The notes: a model not told the origin generated them from the letters alone. A DNA stretch of 64,000 nt from Thalassospira sp. HJ (GCF_000948415.1 NZ_JYII01000017.1:1-64000), one strand, 5' to 3'; positions 55,439 through 64,000 are shown, numbered from the stretch's first letter. Numbers and translations: made by a program.

Positions 55439-56869
55439 TTAAGCGGCAGCTTCTTTGCGCGCCAGCAAATATTCATCAATCCGGTCCGCCGCATCGCGGC
55501 CATCGCGAATTGCCCAGACCACAAGCGAGGCACCACGGGCAATATCACCCGCAGCAAACACGCCATCCAGATTGGTCATCATGGTGCGGAAGTCGATTTT
55601 GACTGTGCCCCAACGCGACACACCCAGTTCCGGTGCATCAAACAGGGTCGGCAGATCTTCGGGTTCGAAACCAAGGGCCAGGATGACCATGTCGGCATCC
55701 ATGGTGTAGCTCGAACCTTCGATGATTTCCGGGCTCTGACGGCCACCGGCATCCGGGGCACCCAGCCGCATCTTAACCGCACGCACACCGGTTACCTTGT
55801 CATCACCAACGAAGGCTTCCGGGTTGGTCAGCCAGACGAATTCAACGCCTTCTTCCTCGGCGTTGGCGACTTCGCGCTGCGAGCCCGGCATGTTCGCACG
55901 GTCACGACGATAGAGACACTTGACCGATTTCGCACCCTGACGGATCGCGGTACGGACACAGTCCATGGCGGTATCACCACCACCGATGACCACGACATTC
56001 TTGTCCTTGGCATTCAGGGTACCGTCTTCGTAAGCGGCAACCTTGTCACCCAGACCATGGCGGTTGGACGTGGTCAGATATTCAAGTGCGGGATAGACAT
56101 TCGAGAGGCCGGCACCGGGCAGTTTCAATTCGCGGGCCTTGTAAACGCCGGTCGCGATCAGAACGCTGTCATGTTTCTTGCGCAGGTCTTCAAGGGTGGC
56201 GTCGCGGCCAACTTCGAATTCGGTGTGCATGACAACACCGCCGTCTTCGAGAAGTTTCACGCGGCGTTCAACCACATCCTTTTCAAGTTTGAAGCCCGGA
56301 ATACCATAAACCAGAAGGCCGCCCATGCGGTCATAACGGTCATAGATATGGACTTCATATCCCTTGAGGCGCAGCTGTTCGGCTGCGGCCATACCACCGG
56401 GACCACCGCCGATGATGCCAACCGACATGCCATTTTCTTTGGCCGGTTTCGGCGGCTTCACCCAGCCATTCGCAAAGGCGGTATCGGTGATGTATTTTTC
56501 GACGGAACCGATGGTGACGGCACCATGGGTCGATTGTTCGATGACGCAGTTGCCTTCGCACAGGCGATCCTGCGGGCAAATGCGGCCCGTAACTTCCGGC
56601 ATGTTGTTGGTTGCAGCCGAAATGGCATAAGCCTCTTCCATGCGACCTTCGGTGGTCAGGCGCAGCCAATCGGGGATATTATTATAAAGCGGGCAATGCG
56701 CCTGGCAGAACGGCACACCACACTGCGAACAGCGTGATGCCTGATCGGCAGCATTGGCGTCCTCGAACGGAGCATAAATCTCGTTGAAATCCGTGCGGCG
56801 CTCGGACGCTTCTCTTTTGTGCGGATATTTTTGTTCAAGATGAACAAACTTCAGCATCTTTTCTGTCAT
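55439..56869 (-). CDS. gltD: glutamate synthase [NADPH] small subunit
   Basis: Beta subunit, 476 aa, which takes electrons from NADPH and passes them through FAD and Fe-S clusters to GltB. The N-terminus has cysteine-rich clusters (CSQCGVPFCQAHCP and CPQDRLCEGNC), followed by an FAD-binding GGGPGGMAAAEQL and an NADPH-binding GGGDTAMD Rossmann fold. ATG 56869 is preceded by AGAGGG. It is the first gene, 28 bp before gltB, and its promoter region holds a 23-bp palindrome. Confidence 0.94.
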   Translation of the reverse strand: MTEKMLKFVHLEQKYPHKREASERRTDFNEIYAPFEDANAADQASRCSQCGVPFCQAHCPLYNNIPDWLRLTTEGRMEEAYAISAATNNMPEVTGRICPQDRLCEGNCVIEQSTHGAVTIGSVEKYITDTAFANGWVKPPKPAKENGMSVGIIGGGPGGMAAAEQLRLKGYEVHIYDRYDRMGGLLVYGIPGFKLEKDVVERRVKLLEDGGVVMHTEFEVGRDATLEDLRKKHDSVLIATGVYKARELKLPGAGLSNVYPALEYLTTSNRHGLGDKVAAYEDGTLNAKDKNVVVIGGGDTAMDCVRTAIRQGAKSVKCLYRRDRANMPGSQREVANAEEEGVEFVWLTNPEAFVGDDKVTGVRAVKMRLGAPDAGGRQSPEIIEGSSYTMDADMVILALGFEPEDLPTLFDAPELGVSRWGTVKIDFRTMMTNLDGVFAAGDIARGASLVVWAIRDGRDAADRIDEYLLARKEAAA

Positions 56870-57038
56870 GACGGCCCTCTGGAAGGGTTTTATGTTGCGG
56901 GTTTCGCTCTGTATACGTGTCGAATAGGCAAGAATCCAGCACAAAATACCATTTAGGTCAATAAGGCTGACTTAAATATCCAGATTAATTTTGCGGCTTT
57001 TCAGAGAAACGGCGATCAAATCACCGTAAGATTGTTTC

Positions 57039-57061
57039 AATAGTACCATAATGGTACTATT
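57039..57061. promoter_or_regulatory. 23-bp palindromic operator-like site
   Basis: AATAGTACCAT and ATGGTACTATT form perfect arms around a single A, between the divergent gltD and uppP starts. It sits in an AT-rich promoter-like region. Such a strict dyad is typical of a dimeric repressor or activator site, perhaps acting on gltDB or uppP. The binding protein is unknown. Confidence 0.6.
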
Positions 57062-57134
57062 TATGCGTTTCGCCAAAATGGGCTAAACTGCTATAAGCGA
57101 TCAGTTTTTGCAGCGAACAGGCACAGAGGCGGGC

Positions 57135-57965
57135 GTGACCCTACAGCACATTATTCTTCTGGCGGTCGTTCAGGGGATCACCGAATTTCTCCCGATCAGC
57201 TCATCTGGCCACCTGATACTGGCCCCGGCCATGACCGGCAGCGCGGATCAGGGTTTGTTGGTAGACGTCGCGGTTCATGTCGGTACTTTGGCCGCTGTTT
57301 TGATCTATTTCTGGCGTGATGTGTTCGCCATGCTCGGCGGATTCGTCCGGCTGTTTACCGGGCGAATCAACGCTGGTGCCCGTCTTGCCATTCATATTGT
57401 GCTGGCCACCATCCCGGTGATCGCCGTTGGATTTTACTTCAAGGTGTCCGGGATCGAGGAACAGTTGCGTTCCGTTGAGATCATCGCATGGACCACGCTT
57501 GGCTTTGGTGTGTTGCTGTGGTTTGCCGACAAGGTCGGCATGACCATCAATCGCCTTGAGCATATGCGTTGGGGCGGTGCACTCTTTATCGGCCTTGCAC
57601 AGGTCCTGGCGCTTGTCCCGGGCACGAGCCGTTCGGGCATTACCATGACGGCTGCGCGCTTCATGGGTTATGAGCGATCCGACGCCGCACAGTTTTCCAT
57701 GCTGATGTCGATCCCGGTTATTCTGGGAGCCGGTTTGCTGGCAGGCATCGATCTGCATCAGGCAGGCGACATCAACCTGACCGAAGACGTGCTGCTTGCG
57801 GCGGGCCTGTCCTTTATCACTGCGCTGATTGCCATTGCCCTTTTGATGAGCTGGCTGAAACGGTCCAGCTTCACGCCGTTTGCAATCTATCGCATTTTGC
57901 TGGGTGGTGGACTTCTGGTCTGGATTTACGTCTATGGCGGCGCACCCCTGCCCTTCATGGGCTAG
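57135..57965 (+). CDS. uppP: undecaprenyl-diphosphatase
   Basis: A 276-aa inner-membrane enzyme that recycles the lipid carrier for cell-wall synthesis by removing one phosphate from undecaprenyl diphosphate. The family motifs EFLPISSSGHL near residue 20 and PGTSRSGITM near 165 are intact. GTG 57135 is chosen for length; the frame is open to TTG 57108. The protein resembles BacA/UppP and gives bacitracin tolerance when abundant. Confidence 0.93.
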   Translation: MTLQHIILLAVVQGITEFLPISSSGHLILAPAMTGSADQGLLVDVAVHVGTLAAVLIYFWRDVFAMLGGFVRLFTGRINAGARLAIHIVLATIPVIAVGFYFKVSGIEEQLRSVEIIAWTTLGFGVLLWFADKVGMTINRLEHMRWGGALFIGLAQVLALVPGTSRSGITMTAARFMGYERSDAAQFSMLMSIPVILGAGLLAGIDLHQAGDINLTEDVLLAAGLSFITALIAIALLMSWLKRSSFTPFAIYRILLGGGLLVWIYVYGGAPLPFMG

Positions 57966-58013
57966 GTCCAACACTTCAAACGCCGTTCTGATCCACAAAC
58001 CAAAGTGCCTGAG

Positions 58014-58556
58014 ATGTATCTGCGCCCCCTTGATCCGGTAACTGACGGTCCGGAGCTGCACGCTATTTTTGGCGATGATGATTGTTGCATGTGGCTGCCA
58101 GGACCGGCCACCCCGGACATTGAAACCACCATCACGAAGCTTAGGGATTGGTATGGCGGGTTTGCCGACACATCATGGGTTGCCTGCGAGACACCGGATG
58201 GACCGGCCCTTGGCGTTATTGCCTTTTATAATACCGGACGCGATGCCGATATCTGGGAAGCGGCCTGCATGATCCATCCGGCAGCGCGCGGGCAAAGCTA
58301 TGCCGCCCGTGGATTGGCGGCCGCGATGGAAGATCTGTTTACCAAAACCACCGCCCGCCGGATTTTTGCCGATATCGATCCGGACAATCACGCATCACAA
58401 AAGACGTTCGAGAAGCTGGGCTTCACCCGCGAAGGCATTTTGCGCGGCGAATGGGAAACCCATATCGGCATCCGGGATTCGGTGATTTACGGATTGCTGC
58501 GCACCGACCCCAGACCCGATATCCCCGGCAAACCGGAACTACTGGGTCGAGACTAG
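58014..58556 (+). CDS. GNAT-family (RimJ-like) acetyltransferase
   Basis: A 180-aa protein with an N-terminal RPLDPVTDGPELHAIF start and the acetyl-CoA region DPDNHASQKTFEKLGFTREGILRGE, as in RimJ/RimL-type N-acetyltransferases acting on proteins or small amines. GTG 58005 is an alternative start. Its 3' end overlaps the stop of the convergent gene as CTAG. Substrate unknown. Confidence 0.8.
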   Translation: MYLRPLDPVTDGPELHAIFGDDDCCMWLPGPATPDIETTITKLRDWYGGFADTSWVACETPDGPALGVIAFYNTGRDADIWEAACMIHPAARGQSYAARGLAAAMEDLFTKTTARRIFADIDPDNHASQKTFEKLGFTREGILRGEWETHIGIRDSVIYGLLRTDPRPDIPGKPELLGRD

Positions 58557-58828
58557 TCCTGCCAGATCGGGGCGCCGGACAGGACGATTTGCGCGCGTGC
58601 CGGGTCTTCGGGGGCGTAGTCCGAATCCTCGACAAAGCGCATCAGGAACGGTTCATGCGACAGCAGGAATTCAAGGGCGCCACACTGCACTTCGTTTGAT
58701 CCGATCCCGGCCTTGAGGTCATCGAGCCCCATGCCGGTTTGCGCGATCAGACCCTGCAGCAATTCCTCATCCCCCGCGATATGGGCGATGGCGCGAATGG
58801 CAAGCGTTTCAGCTGCGTCCTTGTTCAT
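58553..58828 (-). CDS. DUF3572 family protein
   Basis: A 91-aa helical protein matching the DUF3572 pattern (ETLAIRAIAHIAGDEELLQGLIAQTG...GALEFLLSHEPFLMRF). The family is restricted mainly to Alphaproteobacteria and is of unknown function. The stop codon overlaps the convergent acetyltransferase stop. Confidence 0.75.
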   Translation of the reverse strand: MNKDAAETLAIRAIAHIAGDEELLQGLIAQTGMGLDDLKAGIGSNEVQCGALEFLLSHEPFLMRFVEDSDYAPEDPARAQIVLSGAPIWQD

Positions 58829-58856
58829 GGTTTTGACTGCCTGCGTGAATACGTTT

Positions 58857-59249
58857 CTATTTAAACCACTGCGCCTTGGCCATGGCGCGCCAGATCACCA
58901 GACCGGCAATCACAATGACCGCTGCGGCGATGCCGCCCAAGCCATTGCCCGCCATCAGAACCAAGCCCCAGAAGCCAACCGTGCCAAAGCCGATTGCGAG
59001 GCTCAGGAAGGCGGATTTGGCCAGGGTGTCCTGATTTTTCTGGGCCATTTCGGCGCGCTTGATCTCATCGACGATCTCATACCAGGCCAGCTGCTGCCAA
59101 CGGGAATATTTCAGCCCCTTGCGCGGCCCTTTGCGCAGGAATTCATCGAGCTGTTTGACGATATTGGCCGCGCGCTCTTCGGGGGCAACATATTTGCCCA
59201 CTCGTTCTTTCTTGCGCGGGCCTTCGTCATCTTCATCAGGTAAGGGCAT
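58857..59249 (-). CDS. small membrane protein of unknown function
   Basis: A 130-aa protein with a charged N-terminal half (PDEDDEGPRKKERVGKYV) and two C-terminal membrane segments (about residues 80-98 and 103-121). No family is recognised. It lies between the DUF3572 gene and the P-type ATPase on the same strand and could be cotranscribed with either. Confidence 0.65.
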   Translation of the reverse strand: MPLPDEDDEGPRKKERVGKYVAPEERAANIVKQLDEFLRKGPRKGLKYSRWQQLAWYEIVDEIKRAEMAQKNQDTLAKSAFLSLAIGFGTVGFWGLVLMAGNGLGGIAAAVIVIAGLVIWRAMAKAQWFK

Positions 59250-59317
59250 GGGGGCCTAGCACGTGGTTGCGGCGATGTGTCATGGATAGGCGACATCTGC
59301 TTTACATCCGGTAAACA

Positions 59318-62059
59318 TCACCGTGACGTGCGGTTCTGCCAGCGGCGCAAGACCGCCTTTTCAATCTCGACCAGGACAAAGACGCTAAAGCCGACACCAA
59401 CCGCCATCGCCCAGCCAAGCGGCGGGATGGCGACACTTTCAAACAGATACTGCATCGGCGGGGCATAGGTGTAGATCAGCTGGAAAATCACGACCAGTGC
59501 CACCGCGATCAATACCGGTCGACTGCCGACAAGCCCCTGTCGATTGACGGCTGATGCGGTGAGGAAGCGGGCATTGAACAGATAGAACAGTTCGAACATG
59601 ACAAGCGTGTTGACCGCCACCGTGCGCGAGACTTCAAGATCAGCACCCCGGTTCTGGAACCAGACGAACACCCCGAATGTCCCGGCGACAAGAATGAGCG
59701 AGACAAAAACCGTCCGCCAGATCAGAAAGCCTGACAGCAGGGGCGCATCGCGCCTGCGCGGTTGACGCTTCATGACATTGTCTTCGGCAGGTTCGAACGC
59801 GAGTGCCAAGGCCAGCGTGACCGCTGTGATCATATTGACCCAGAGGATTTGCGGGGCGGTGATCGGCAGCAACTGCCCCAAGGCCAGCGCCATGACAATC
59901 GTCAGGGCCTCCCCGCCGCTGCTGGGCAGGATGAACAGGATCGATTTGACGAGGTTGTCATAGACTGTGCGGCCTTCCTCGACCGCAGCGGCGATGGAGG
60001 CGAAATTATCATCGACCAGCACCATTTCGGCGGCTTCCTTGGCGGCCTCGTTGCCCTTCTGGCCCATGGCAACGCCGACATCGGCGCGTTTGAGTGCCGG
60101 GGCATCATTGACGCCATCGCCGGTCATGGCAACGACATGGCCTTCGGCCTGCAGGGCCTTGACCAGACGGAGTTTATGTTCGGGACTGGTGCGGGCAAAA
60201 ACATGCGATTGGCTGGCGACATCACGCAAGGCGGCGTCATCAAGCCCGTCAAGCTCATGACCGCTCACCACCCGTTCGCCATCCCCAAGCCCCAGTTGCC
60301 GGGCAATCGCGCCGGCGGTAATGGCATGATCGCCGGTGATCATTTTAACCGCGATCCCGGCAGCCCGGCATCTGGCGACAGCAGCGATGGCTTCTTCGCG
60401 CGGCGGATCGACAAGGCCATACAGACCGATCAGAACCAGATCCTGTTTGACGTCATCAAAGACCAGCTGGTGATGGCCGTTATGGGTCGGGCGGAAAGCC
60501 AGTGCGAGAACCCGCTGACCGTTTTCGGCCATTTCCTGCATGCGGGCTTCCCAATAGGGACGGTCAAGGACTTCCTGAAACTCCGGCCCGCCTTGCGAGC
60601 TGCACATACCCAGAATACGTTCCGGCGCGCCTTTGACATAGATGAAGCCGTGGCCTTCGGCATGGTGATGCAGGGTCGCCATGAAACGATGTTCGGATTC
60701 AAACGGGATGACATCATGGCGCGGCAACAGACGATTTTCCGCGCCCGGTTCCAGTTCTGCCTTCATGGCAAGGGCGACCAGCGCGCCTTCGGTCGGATCG
60801 CCATCGACCGACCACTGACCATCCGTTTCATGCAGACCGGCATCACTGCACAGCAACGCCCCGCGGGCCATTTCGGTCAGGCCCGGATGATCTGCCAGCG
60901 TGACCGGCTTGCCGTCCAGCTCAAAGCCGCCCTCGGGGCGATAGCCGGTGCCGGTCACAGCATAAAGATGCTTGCCAGTGGCAAGGGACTGCACCGTCAT
61001 TTCATTGCGCGTCAGCGTCCCGGTCTTATCCGAGCAGATCACACTGACCGAGCCCAAGGCCTCCACCACCGGCAGGCGGCGAATGATTGCACGCCGCGAT
61101 GCCATGCGCTGCACCCCGGTGGCAAGCGCAATGGTCATGATGGCAGGCAGGCCTTCGGGGATGGCGGCGACCGCCAATGCGACCGCCCCGACAAACATAT
61201 CCGCCGCCCCGCGCCCATGCACCCACACCCCAATGGCAAAGGTGACAAAGGCCACCGCCATGATCGCGGCACTGAGCTTTCGCCCGAAGGTCGACATTTG
61301 GCGCAAAAGCGGCGTGGTGAGCGTGGTGACTTCGGACAGAAGCGCACTGATGCGCCCGATTTCGGTTTTGGGCCCGGTAGCGACGACCACGCCACAGCCC
61401 TGCCCGTGGGTGACCATGGTGCCGGAATAGGCCATGGAAAACCGATCACCAAGGGCGGCGCCCTCTGCCACCGGGGAAACGGCCTTGTCGACGGGGACAG
61501 ATTCGCCCGTCAGAATTGCTTCCTGAATTTGCAGGCCCTTGACCCGGATCAGGCGCAAATCGGCCGGGACCTTATCGCCCGATTGCAGATGGACGACATC
61601 GCCGGGCACGACATTTTCGGCGGGAATTTCGGTCTTGCGCCCGCCGCGCTCAACGATGGCGGCAAGCGACAGCATATTGCGGATCGCCTCAAGTGCGCTT
61701 TCCGCCCGGCCTTCCTGAACAAAGCCGATGATGGCATTGATCACCACCACCGCCAGAATGACAGAGGTATCGACCCAATGCGCCAAGGCCCCTGTGACAA
61801 GAGCTGCTAAAAGCAGGACATAAATCAGCACATTGTTAAATTGAGACAAAAACCGGATCAGCGGCCCGCGCCGACGTGGCGGGTCCAGACGATTGGGGCC
61901 ATACTCCGCCAGACGCGATGATGCTTGCTCTGCATCAAGGCCTTGCGGGCTTGTCTGGAAACCCTCCAAAACCTGCTCGGCAGGTAAAGCGTGCCAGGGC
62001 CGGTCTGTTTGCACCGGGTTCTTGGAAATCTCGGCAGGTTTGGCGGCGACTTTGTTCAT
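59318..62059 (-). CDS. cation-transporting P-type ATPase (type II-like)
   Basis: A 913-aa ion pump. The phosphorylation motif is CSDKTGTLT with D344, the actuator TGES precedes it, and hinge GDGVNDAP follows; an N-terminal cation-ATPase domain (LAEYGPNRLDPP) and a C-terminal six-helix module complete the plan. M4 has AIPEGLPA, but M6 reads NMITAVTLALALAFE, lacking the Asp typical of Ca pumps (NLVTDG). The transported ion is thus uncertain: Ca, Na or Mg are possible. A small ORF lies 90 bp upstream. Confidence 0.9.
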   Translation of the reverse strand: MNKVAAKPAEISKNPVQTDRPWHALPAEQVLEGFQTSPQGLDAEQASSRLAEYGPNRLDPPRRRGPLIRFLSQFNNVLIYVLLLAALVTGALAHWVDTSVILAVVVINAIIGFVQEGRAESALEAIRNMLSLAAIVERGGRKTEIPAENVVPGDVVHLQSGDKVPADLRLIRVKGLQIQEAILTGESVPVDKAVSPVAEGAALGDRFSMAYSGTMVTHGQGCGVVVATGPKTEIGRISALLSEVTTLTTPLLRQMSTFGRKLSAAIMAVAFVTFAIGVWVHGRGAADMFVGAVALAVAAIPEGLPAIMTIALATGVQRMASRRAIIRRLPVVEALGSVSVICSDKTGTLTRNEMTVQSLATGKHLYAVTGTGYRPEGGFELDGKPVTLADHPGLTEMARGALLCSDAGLHETDGQWSVDGDPTEGALVALAMKAELEPGAENRLLPRHDVIPFESEHRFMATLHHHAEGHGFIYVKGAPERILGMCSSQGGPEFQEVLDRPYWEARMQEMAENGQRVLALAFRPTHNGHHQLVFDDVKQDLVLIGLYGLVDPPREEAIAAVARCRAAGIAVKMITGDHAITAGAIARQLGLGDGERVVSGHELDGLDDAALRDVASQSHVFARTSPEHKLRLVKALQAEGHVVAMTGDGVNDAPALKRADVGVAMGQKGNEAAKEAAEMVLVDDNFASIAAAVEEGRTVYDNLVKSILFILPSSGGEALTIVMALALGQLLPITAPQILWVNMITAVTLALALAFEPAEDNVMKRQPRRRDAPLLSGFLIWRTVFVSLILVAGTFGVFVWFQNRGADLEVSRTVAVNTLVMFELFYLFNARFLTASAVNRQGLVGSRPVLIAVALVVIFQLIYTYAPPMQYLFESVAIPPLGWAMAVGVGFSVFVLVEIEKAVLRRWQNRTSR

Positions 62060-62148
62060 GGCAATACTGGCCTGTTGATGGCGCGATCAGCACATCACAG
62101 ATCCTATCGCACTGCAGCATCAGAGACAAGCAAGCCCCAAAACAATCA

Positions 62149-62205
62149 TCAGGTTACGAAAAGTGCGGCAGCCGCAATGACGCCAAAGGCAATCAAATGA
62201 ACCAT
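62149..62205 (-). CDS. possible 18-residue membrane peptide upstream of the P-type ATPase
   Basis: Three ATGs in a row at 62211-62203 follow AGGAG; the third (62205) has the best spacing at seven bases. The frame encodes MVHLIAFGVIAAAALFVT, an almost purely hydrophobic helix, before a TGA. It lies upstream of the ATPase on the same strand. A KdpF-like or regulin-like role is only an analogy. Confidence 0.4.
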   Translation of the reverse strand: MVHLIAFGVIAAAALFVT

Positions 62206-62324
62206 CATCATTCTCCTGCGTTCATGATCAAACAAGCATCGCAGGATGAAATGCAAAGCAGAGGATTTCAGGGCGGGAATTCGACAATTTGATGCCGGGA
62301 CCGCAAATGGGTCGACCGGTGCGC

Positions 62325-62411
62325 TGGTGCGGGCGGCCGGACTTGAACCGGCAAAGCCTTAGGGCTGACGGATTTTAAGTCCGCTGCGTTTACCAATTTC
62401 GCCACGCCCGC
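62325..62411 (-). tRNA. tRNA-Leu (anticodon UAA), CCA encoded
   Basis: The minus strand gives an 87-nt cloverleaf: acceptor GCGGGCG pairing with CGCCCGC, a D arm, anticodon loop CTTAAAA with UAA, a variable arm GTCAGCCCTAAGGC, and the T arm with GGTTCAAGTCC. The long variable arm and UAA anticodon identify Leu. The 3' CCA is in the DNA. Confidence 0.95.
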
Positions 62412-62587
62412 GACGCGCGTTGGAGCCGGCCAGAGCCGGTGCAAAGCGTTCTAGCGCGGCTTGGTTTTTGACGCAACATTCTATTGGCCCAGATCACAAC
62501 CTTTGCCACGCGTTTGGCCGTTCGAGCAGCAATGGGGCAGAACTGCCCGCCTTTCTCCACATTCCGTGCATTTTCCTCTGTCACGCT

Positions 62588-62852
62588 AGGGTCAGGTCAC
62601 ATTGATTTGGTTTAAATGGTTGACCGGATTTGTGCGGATACGCGGAGCAAAGCGGCAGGAAGATATGTATCTTTCAAGGTTTTGCGACAAAGTAGACCGT
62701 GCAAATCCGGTCAATCCGAAGGACAGACGTTATGTTTGCGAACTCCTGCGTCAAACCCCTTGGCCGGGATACCGACCCGCTCTGCGGGCTTTTCCTTGGA
62801 TTTCACAAACATAACGTCTGCCATTCAAATCAAATTAATGAGGCCTGACCCT
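62588..62852 (+). repeat. structured intergenic repeat, family B, copy 2
   Basis: A 265-bp element with inverted ends starting AGGGTCAGG and ending CCTGACCCT. The P2 arm is GACCGGATTTG with AAATCCGGTC; P3 is CAGACGTTATG with CATAACGTCTG. Compared with B1, both P3 strands change together. It lies between tRNA-Leu and the surface-protein gene. Confidence 0.92.
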
Positions 62853-62886
62853 TATAACTGACCAGAACAGAGATGTTTAACGTCAG

Positions 62887-64000
62887 ATGCACAGGCCTTT
62901 TCAAACTGCCGTGATTGCCACGGTCTGTCTGGCGGCCATCGCCTATGTCATTCGCCGCGAGACAAGTCAGCCTCCCATCATAACGCAGGCCCTGGCCAGC
63001 GATGATGGCGCGCGCCCGGATGCGCCGGTTTTGCGCAACAAGACTACGACACGCAGCGAAAACCAGCGCCGCCATATGAACCGGCTTTATGACAAGATGG
63101 ATGAAGACCTTTATGACAGCCGGGTCGCACCGCTGCTGTTTGATGGTTATGTCTCTCCACCGCAACAGGCGACCGAACATCTGCAGTTTGGCACCGGCAC
63201 ACCGACGCCCAGTGAAATTCTGGCCGGCCGGAGCGCGCTTTCATCGCTGGCGCGCAGGCTGGACCTTGATAGTGCGGCGGGCACTTTCCCCGCGCAGTCG
63301 CGCAGTGCGCATGCCCCGATCAGCATCTGGCTTGCGGGTAATCATTCCGAACTTGAAAACCGCATTACCGGGTCGGGCTATGACCCGGGCTTAAGTGGTG
63401 ACACCATCTCGATTGATAGTGGTGTGGATTATCTGGTGGATGACGGGCTGGTGCTGGGCCTTGGTATTGGCTGGGGCAGCACGGTTGGAGAATCCGGCAC
63501 CCGGCAATTGCATTACCGCGAAAACAACCTGGCCCTGTCGCCCTATTTCGTGTCGCGCGTCACGGACTGGTTTAACCTGCGCGGCAGCATCAGCCTCGGT
63601 CAAAGTACCATTTCCCAATCGCCGATTGGCACCGTGCCCGATAATCTGCGTTACGCCGAAACGCTTGATAGCACCAGCATTTCAAACAGCATCGGGTTTG
63701 GGTCCAATTACGAATTCGGTGCGGTGCCACTAAGCATTCAGCTTGATGGCGATGTGATCACGGCACGCGAATATGTTGATGCCGCGCGCGCAACAGATGG
63801 CGGGCTTGTGGCGGGCAGCACGGCGACCACGCAGCTTTTTGATGCCTCGGTCGAGGCGCGCTATCGCCTTGCCCTTGGCAATCATCAGATCATCCCGTTT
63901 GCCGGACAGGAAGAGACGATCTCGCTTCTGAACCAGAATTACGGCCGCAGCGGATCGACCCGATATTATGCCGGATCGGAATATGCCTATGACCCGTTAA
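62887..64000 (+). CDS. beta-barrel (autotransporter-domain-like) surface protein, 3' end outside
   Basis: An open frame of at least 371 codons runs off the right edge. A short N-terminal hydrophobic segment (TAVIATVCLAAIAYVI) is followed by a soluble region, then from about residue 140 by amphipathic strands rich in Gly/Ser/Asp/Tyr (GLVLGLGIGWGSTVGE, RGSISLGQSTIS). This alternation is typical of an outer-membrane barrel, such as autotransporter or surface porin-like domains. The Shine-Dalgarno is weak. C-terminus not seen. Confidence 0.6.
   Translation, partial: MHRPFQTAVIATVCLAAIAYVIRRETSQPPIITQALASDDGARPDAPVLRNKTTTRSENQRRHMNRLYDKMDEDLYDSRVAPLLFDGYVSPPQQATEHLQFGTGTPTPSEILAGRSALSSLARRLDLDSAAGTFPAQSRSAHAPISIWLAGNHSELENRITGSGYDPGLSGDTISIDSGVDYLVDDGLVLGLGIGWGSTVGESGTRQLHYRENNLALSPYFVSRVTDWFNLRGSISLGQSTISQSPIGTVPDNLRYAETLDSTSISNSIGFGSNYEFGAVPLSIQLDGDVITAREYVDAARATDGGLVAGSTATTQLFDASVEARYRLALGNHQIIPFAGQEETISLLNQNYGRSGSTRYYAGSEYAYDPL

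Noticed and set aside
59762..61810. A 682-codon open frame opposite the P-type ATPase
   Set aside because: The ATPase has all expected motifs on the other strand. The antisense frame has no domain pattern.

Overview
The window reads as part of the chromosome of a free-living, probably marine alphaproteobacterium of the Rhodospirillales, most like Thalassospira. That placement is inference from gene order and protein style: a DUF3426 zinc-ribbon protein divergent from ftsEX, a uvrC-pgsA-moaE cluster, prephenate dehydrogenase and aminotransferase genes next to metXW, and a pstSCAB-phoUB operon with long PstA and PstC. Genes are dense, many touch or overlap, and no prophage, IS transposase, rRNA operon or CRISPR array is visible.

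Layout: 0-4.9 kb holds DUF3426, ftsE-ftsX, a YdcF-type envelope protein and plsC. 4.9-7.7 kb has two DMT exporters around a ChaC-like gene. 7.7-13 kb carries aromatic amino acid genes (tyrA, hisC-type aminotransferase, chorismate mutase) divergent from metX-metW. 13-18 kb has a lipoprotein, moaE, pgsA, a parDE toxin-antitoxin pair and uvrC. 18.8-23.4 kb has folB, a pteridine-reductase-like SDR and two ion antiporters. 23.8-29.9 kb is the phosphate operon pstS-pstC-pstA-pstB-phoU-phoB, without phoR. 31-38.7 kb is pyruvate carboxylase followed by glcDEF. 39.1-42.1 kb is a Cache histidine kinase, NarL-type regulator and Crp-type regulator. 42.2-50.7 kb holds a secreted zincin-like protein, a DksA-type protein, unknowns, an oligopeptide-type binding protein, a hybrid kinase and two small related proteins. 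50.9-56.9 kb is gltB-gltD. 57.1-62.4 kb has uppP, a GNAT, two small proteins, a P-type ATPase and tRNA-Leu(UAA). The right edge cuts a beta-barrel-like surface protein.

The most striking signal is a set of seven intergenic repeats of 261-268 bp: A at 6531, 23452 and 30300; B at 18194 and 62588; C at 10755 and 20177. Each folds as a long closing helix enclosing two hairpin arms, a three-way junction. Helix sequences differ between copies and families while complementarity is kept, which is what selection on structure would leave. A and B share their core; C has the same plan with a different core. Several copies supply start or stop codons of neighbouring genes. I do not recognise them as a described family.

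Functionally, the window joins phosphate scavenging and its regulator, central nitrogen assimilation (GOGAT), anaplerosis and glycolate oxidation, aromatic and methionine biosynthesis, and envelope building (FtsEX, PlsC, PgsA, UppP).
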